Assembly (NCBI RefSeq): GCF_002050515.1
Contig: NZ_LTAY01000020.1
Location: forward strand, 1 to 64,000
Length of the DNA: 64,000 nt
Reading direction: 5' to 3'
Source: Clostridium thermobutyricum DSM 4928
Lineage (GTDB): Bacteria; Bacillota; Clostridia; Clostridiales; Clostridiaceae
Every line of letters starts with the position of its first letter. Positions within the stretch are counted from its first letter, which is position 1. The translations under genes and the position numbers were made by a program. Under the pieces are notes generated by a model. That model did no database searches, had not been told where the DNA came from, and worked only from the letters and a program-made list of their open reading frames with translations. This document shows, piece after piece, positions 60,971 to 64,000 of the stretch.

Positions 60971-61984
60971 ATGGATTTAAAAATTTTTATAAAAGAAAGA
61001 ATATTTTTTATATTAATAAATATTGTAACCTTAGCATTTTCAGTGTCATTACTTAGGTTATTAAATGTTCAGTGGTTTCCTATAATATTTTTAACAGTTA
61101 TAAATTTTATTGGAATGCTATCATTTCATATTTATGATTATATAAGAAAGAAAAAATACTATGATGAAATGACTATAAATTTGGAAGCTTTAGATAAAAA
61201 ACATCTTATAAGTGATGTAGTTGAAGAAGGAAAATTTCTTGAAAGTAGTTTAGTTTATAACATAATTTCAGAATGTAATAAATCTTTTAATGATGAAATA
61301 TCAAAATATAAAAGAAATAATAGTGAATATAAAGATTATATTGAGATTTGGGTTCACGAGATTAAAACTCCTATTTCAAGTTGTAGACTTATAATTGAAA
61401 ATAATGAAAGTGAAATTACTAAAAGTATAAAAGAAGAAATTGATAAAATTGAAAATTACATTGAGCAATCTCTTTTTTATGCAAGAAGTAGTACTTTAGA
61501 AAAAGATTATATTATAAAGAAATTAAACTTATATGAAATTGTAGGATCAGTAATAAATAAAAATGCCGATTTTCTTATAAAAAATAAAGTCAAAATAAAT
61601 ATTGATAATTTAAATAAAGAAGTTTATTCAGATAGTATGTGGCTAAAATTTATTTTAGGTCAGATAATTTCTAATTCAATAAAGTATATGAATAAGAAAA
61701 ATAGTGAATTAAAATTTTATTGTAATGAGAACAAAGAAGGAATAATTCTTAGTGTTGAGGATAATGGAATAGGCATAAGTGATAAAGATATAGATAAAGT
61801 ATTTTTAAAAGGGTTTACTGGTGAAAATGGACGTAAATTTACGAAATCTACTGGAATGGGGCTATATATTTGCAAAAAGTTATGTGAAAAACTTAATTTA
61901 GGAATCAGTATAGAATCTGTAGAAGATAAATTTACAAGAGTATCATTAATTTTTCCAATAAATAAAATAATGAATTTTAGTTAA
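60971..61984 (+). CDS. BceS-like intramembrane-sensing histidine kinase
   Basis: A 337-residue kinase: two membrane helices (about 11-30 and 36-55) with almost no external loop, no HAMP, an H-box EIWVHEIKTPIS (His129), DNGIGISDKDIDKVFLKGFTGENGR and STGMGLYICKKL. Loop-less kinases of this kind rely on a BceAB transporter to sense peptides. It has no obvious ribosome site six bases after the regulator's stop, so translation probably depends on coupling. Confidence 0.9.
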   Translation: MDLKIFIKERIFFILINIVTLAFSVSLLRLLNVQWFPIIFLTVINFIGMLSFHIYDYIRKKKYYDEMTINLEALDKKHLISDVVEEGKFLESSLVYNIISECNKSFNDEISKYKRNNSEYKDYIEIWVHEIKTPISSCRLIIENNESEITKSIKEEIDKIENYIEQSLFYARSSTLEKDYIIKKLNLYEIVGSVINKNADFLIKNKVKINIDNLNKEVYSDSMWLKFILGQIISNSIKYMNKKNSELKFYCNENKEGIILSVEDNGIGISDKDIDKVFLKGFTGENGRKFTKSTGMGLYICKKLCEKLNLGISIESVEDKFTRVSLIFPINKIMNFS

Positions 61985-61986
61985 TG

Positions 61987-62000
61987 TGACAAACTTGTTA
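61987..62000 (+). promoter_or_regulatory. BceR-type binding box before the ABC genes
   Basis: TGACA-AACT-TGTTA matches the TNACA-N4-TGTNA design of BceR-like regulators, with one mismatch to perfect symmetry. It lies ~85 bases before the ABC ATPase start in a 98-base gap, in a place suited to activation. Confidence 0.6.
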
Positions 62001-62082
62001 TATTACTGTTATATAGTTCTATGGCTCTAAAAAGCTTTATTTTATAAAATTTAATCATAGAAAATAAAAAGGAGATTATTTT

Positions 62083-62853
62083 ATGAGTAAAGAAGTTTTA
62101 TCAGTAGAAAATATAGAAAAATATTATGGTAAAAGAGGATGTTTAACAAAAGCCATAGATAATATAAGTTTTAAAGTTAATGAAGGGGAATTTGTAGGAA
62201 TAATGGGGGCTTCAGGAAGTGGTAAAACAACCCTTTTAAATTGTATTTCTACTATTGATAGAGTAACTAGTGGACAAATATATTTAGATGGAATAAATAT
62301 TTTAAATAATAATTCTAAAAAGTTATCAAAATTAAGAAGAGAAAAAATAGGATTTATATTTCAAGATTTTAATTTATTAGATACTCTAACTGTATATGAA
62401 AATATAGCTTTAGCTTTAACAATACAAAAGGTAAATTCTAATGAAATACACAAGAGAGTTTTAGAGGTAGCAGAAGCTTTAAATATAAAATCTGAGTTAG
62501 ATAAATATCCTTATAATATATCTGGTGGACAAAAGCAAAGAGTAGCTTCAGCTAGAGCAATAATAACAAATCCATCAATAGTTTTGGCAGATGAACCTAC
62601 AGGTGCTTTAGATTCAAAATCCGCAAAACAGCTTTTAGAAAGTTTAGAAAATCTAAATAAAAAATTAAATACTACTATAATGATGGTTACTCATGATGCC
62701 TTTACAGCTAGTTATGCAAATAGAATTTTATTTATTAAAGATGGGAAGATTTTTAATGAGCTTATTAAAGGTAAGGATTCAAGAAAAGAATTCTTCAATA
62801 GAATAATTGAAGTAATAACTCTTCTTGGAGGTGACACAAATAATGTACTTTAA
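62083..62853 (+). CDS. BceA-like ABC transporter ATP-binding protein
   Basis: A 256-residue MacB/BceA-type ATPase: Walker A GASGSGKTT, Q-loop FIFQDFNLLDTLT, signature ISGGQKQRVASARA, Walker B IVLADEPTGALD and H-loop MVTHDAF. Partner of the permease that overlaps it by 11 bases. AAGGAG precedes the ATG. It is behind a BceR-type box and just after the cognate two-component genes. Confidence 0.94.
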   Translation: MSKEVLSVENIEKYYGKRGCLTKAIDNISFKVNEGEFVGIMGASGSGKTTLLNCISTIDRVTSGQIYLDGINILNNNSKKLSKLRREKIGFIFQDFNLLDTLTVYENIALALTIQKVNSNEIHKRVLEVAEALNIKSELDKYPYNISGGQKQRVASARAIITNPSIVLADEPTGALDSKSAKQLLESLENLNKKLNTTIMMVTHDAFTASYANRILFIKDGKIFNELIKGKDSRKEFFNRIIEVITLLGGDTNNVL

Positions 62854-64000
62854 ATTAGCAAAACAAAATGTAAAAAAAAGCTTTAAAAGTTACATTATAT
62901 ATTTCTTTACATTAGTGTTTGGAGTTGCAATATTTTATATATTTAACTCAATTTCATCTCAAAGTATAATGATGAATTTAAGTGAAGAGAAAAAAGTAGT
63001 TTTTGATATGGTTAACACTGTTATGGGGTATATATCTATCTTTATAGCTTTTATTTTAGGTTTTTTAATTGTATATTCAAATAATTATCTTATAAAGAGA
63101 AGAAAAAAAGAATTTGGTGTTTATTTAACTTTAGGAATGGAAAAAGGGACATTATCTAAAATTATATTCATAGAAACAATTTTAATTGGATTAATTTCTC
63201 TTATTATAGGTCTAGTACTGGGAGTGGTGTTATCACAAGGACTATCAATATTTACAGCTTATATGTTTAAAGTTGATTTAACAAAATTTTGTTTTATATT
63301 TTCAGAATCAGCCTTTAAAAAGACAATATTATGTTTTATAGCAATTTATATAATAGTTTTAATATTTAATTCTATTAAGATAAATAAGATAAAGATAATA
63401 GATTTACTTAAAGGTGCAAGAAAAAATGAAACTCAAACAGTAAAGAAAGTATGGGTATCAGTTATATTATTTATTTTAAGTGTTGTTATGATAGGCTCAG
63501 CTTATTATATGGTAATAAAAATGGGAATTTCAGAATTAGAAATTAAAACTCTTGGAATATCAGTATTACTTGGTTCAGTAGGAACAGTTTTATTTTTCTA
63601 TTCATTAACAGGTTTTGTTTTAGAAGTGGTAAAAAGAAGAAAGAGTATATATTTAAAAGATTTAAATATGTTCGTCCTTAGACAAATAAGTAGCAAAATA
63701 AATACAACGTTTATATCAATATCGGTTATATGTTTAATGCTTTTTATAGCAATATGTACACTTTCAACTGGGCTTGGAGTAAATATAGCTATGAATTCAA
63801 ATTTAAAGGATTTAACACGCTTTGATGCAACTATTTGGAATAATGATGGAAAGAGTATACAAAGTATATTAAATTATAATAAAGCTTTTATTTCTGATTA
63901 TGTTGAAAGTGAATTACCAGTAACACTTTATGATAGTGGAGTTAGATATGGAGATTTTCTTTCAAAAAAAGCAATGGAAAACCAAAATGCATATTATCCA
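62843..64000 (+). CDS. BceB-like ABC transporter permease (partial, runs off the end)
   Basis: The frame from ATG 62843 stays open for 386 codons to the window end. Translation begins MYFKLAKQNVKKSFKSYIIY and has four helices in the first ~170 residues with an FtsX-like core (RRKKEFGVYLTLGMEKGTLSK), then a basic linker and further helices. This is the N-terminal ~60% of a BceB/VraG-type permease, normally ~650 residues with a large outer domain. It overlaps the ATPase gene by 11 bases. Predicted role: removal of peptide antibiotics from lipid II and signalling to the kinase. Confidence 0.9.
   Translation, partial: MYFKLAKQNVKKSFKSYIIYFFTLVFGVAIFYIFNSISSQSIMMNLSEEKKVVFDMVNTVMGYISIFIAFILGFLIVYSNNYLIKRRKKEFGVYLTLGMEKGTLSKIIFIETILIGLISLIIGLVLGVVLSQGLSIFTAYMFKVDLTKFCFIFSESAFKKTILCFIAIYIIVLIFNSIKINKIKIIDLLKGARKNETQTVKKVWVSVILFILSVVMIGSAYYMVIKMGISELEIKTLGISVLLGSVGTVLFFYSLTGFVLEVVKRRKSIYLKDLNMFVLRQISSKINTTFISISVICLMLFIAICTLSTGLGVNIAMNSNLKDLTRFDATIWNNDGKSIQSILNYNKAFISDYVESELPVTLYDSGVRYGDFLSKKAMENQNAYYP

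Overview
The window reads as chromosome of a very AT-rich, anaerobic, spore-forming Firmicute of the Clostridium sensu stricto type. I lean towards the C. perfringens / C. baratii neighbourhood, but the species cannot be fixed by eye. The evidence is the base composition, strong AGGAGG-type ribosome sites with ATG/TTG starts, a large SRP RNA with Alu domain, the gene order dnaX - ybaB - recR - yaaL-like - bofA, and anaerobic proteins such as Hcp and an inducible ornithine decarboxylase. I see no insertion sequence, prophage, integrase or CRISPR array; this looks like stable backbone.

1-8.4 kb: the end of an rRNA operon (23S 3' end, 5S, terminator), a DUF218 membrane protein, a DUF1653 protein, and the biotin transporter bioY behind a BirA-type operator. 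An NsrR-like Rrf2 repressor follows, divergent from a single-domain haemoglobin, then mltG. Next is a histidine-rich protein beside a two-component system whose kinase has its own histidine-rich cytoplasmic tail, a candidate metal-responsive unit.

8.5-25 kb: hcp behind an HcpR-type palindrome; a fluoride riboswitch with fluC and a DUF190 gene; a LevR-like AAA+/PRD activator with altered key residues; a preQ1-I riboswitch with queT; msrA, an EamA exporter, ttcA, plsC; a CtpE-like P-type ATPase; tRNA-Arg; an SdpI-like protein; a nitroreductase; a Crp/Fnr regulator divergent from a first pnuC.

25-37 kb: a PepSY lipoprotein, a CNNM/CorC magnesium-type transporter, tadA, ornithine decarboxylase speF with a structured leader, lgt, a second pnuC, tRNA-Ser(GGA) directly followed by SRP RNA, then thyA-folA and a putative di-haem membrane protein on the minus strand.

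37-64 kb: dnaX to bofA, interrupted by small enzymes, a GH20 lipoprotein and an MFS/MarR pair with two matching operators. An ABC-2 exporter follows, then a 58-residue cysteine-rich protein, an M32 carboxypeptidase and the potassium transporter kup. A serine-biosynthesis-like group (class V aminotransferase, short SerA, DUF1015), a GH13 enzyme, and a CoA-transferase behind a two-state attenuator-like leader come next. A BceRS-BceAB-type peptide-resistance module is cut by the window end.

Functional threads are nitrosative and redox stress (NsrR-like, globin, Hcp, nitroreductase, MsrA, Crp/Fnr), vitamin and cofactor uptake under RNA or repressor control (BioY, QueT, two PnuC), ion and metal handling (FluC, P-type ATPase, CorC, Kup, histidine-rich system), and envelope stress (MltG, SdpI-like, BceAB). 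The most novel-looking items are the histidine-rich two-component locus, the attenuator-like leader of the CoA-transferase, the degenerate LevR-like activator and the cysteine-rich 58-residue protein.
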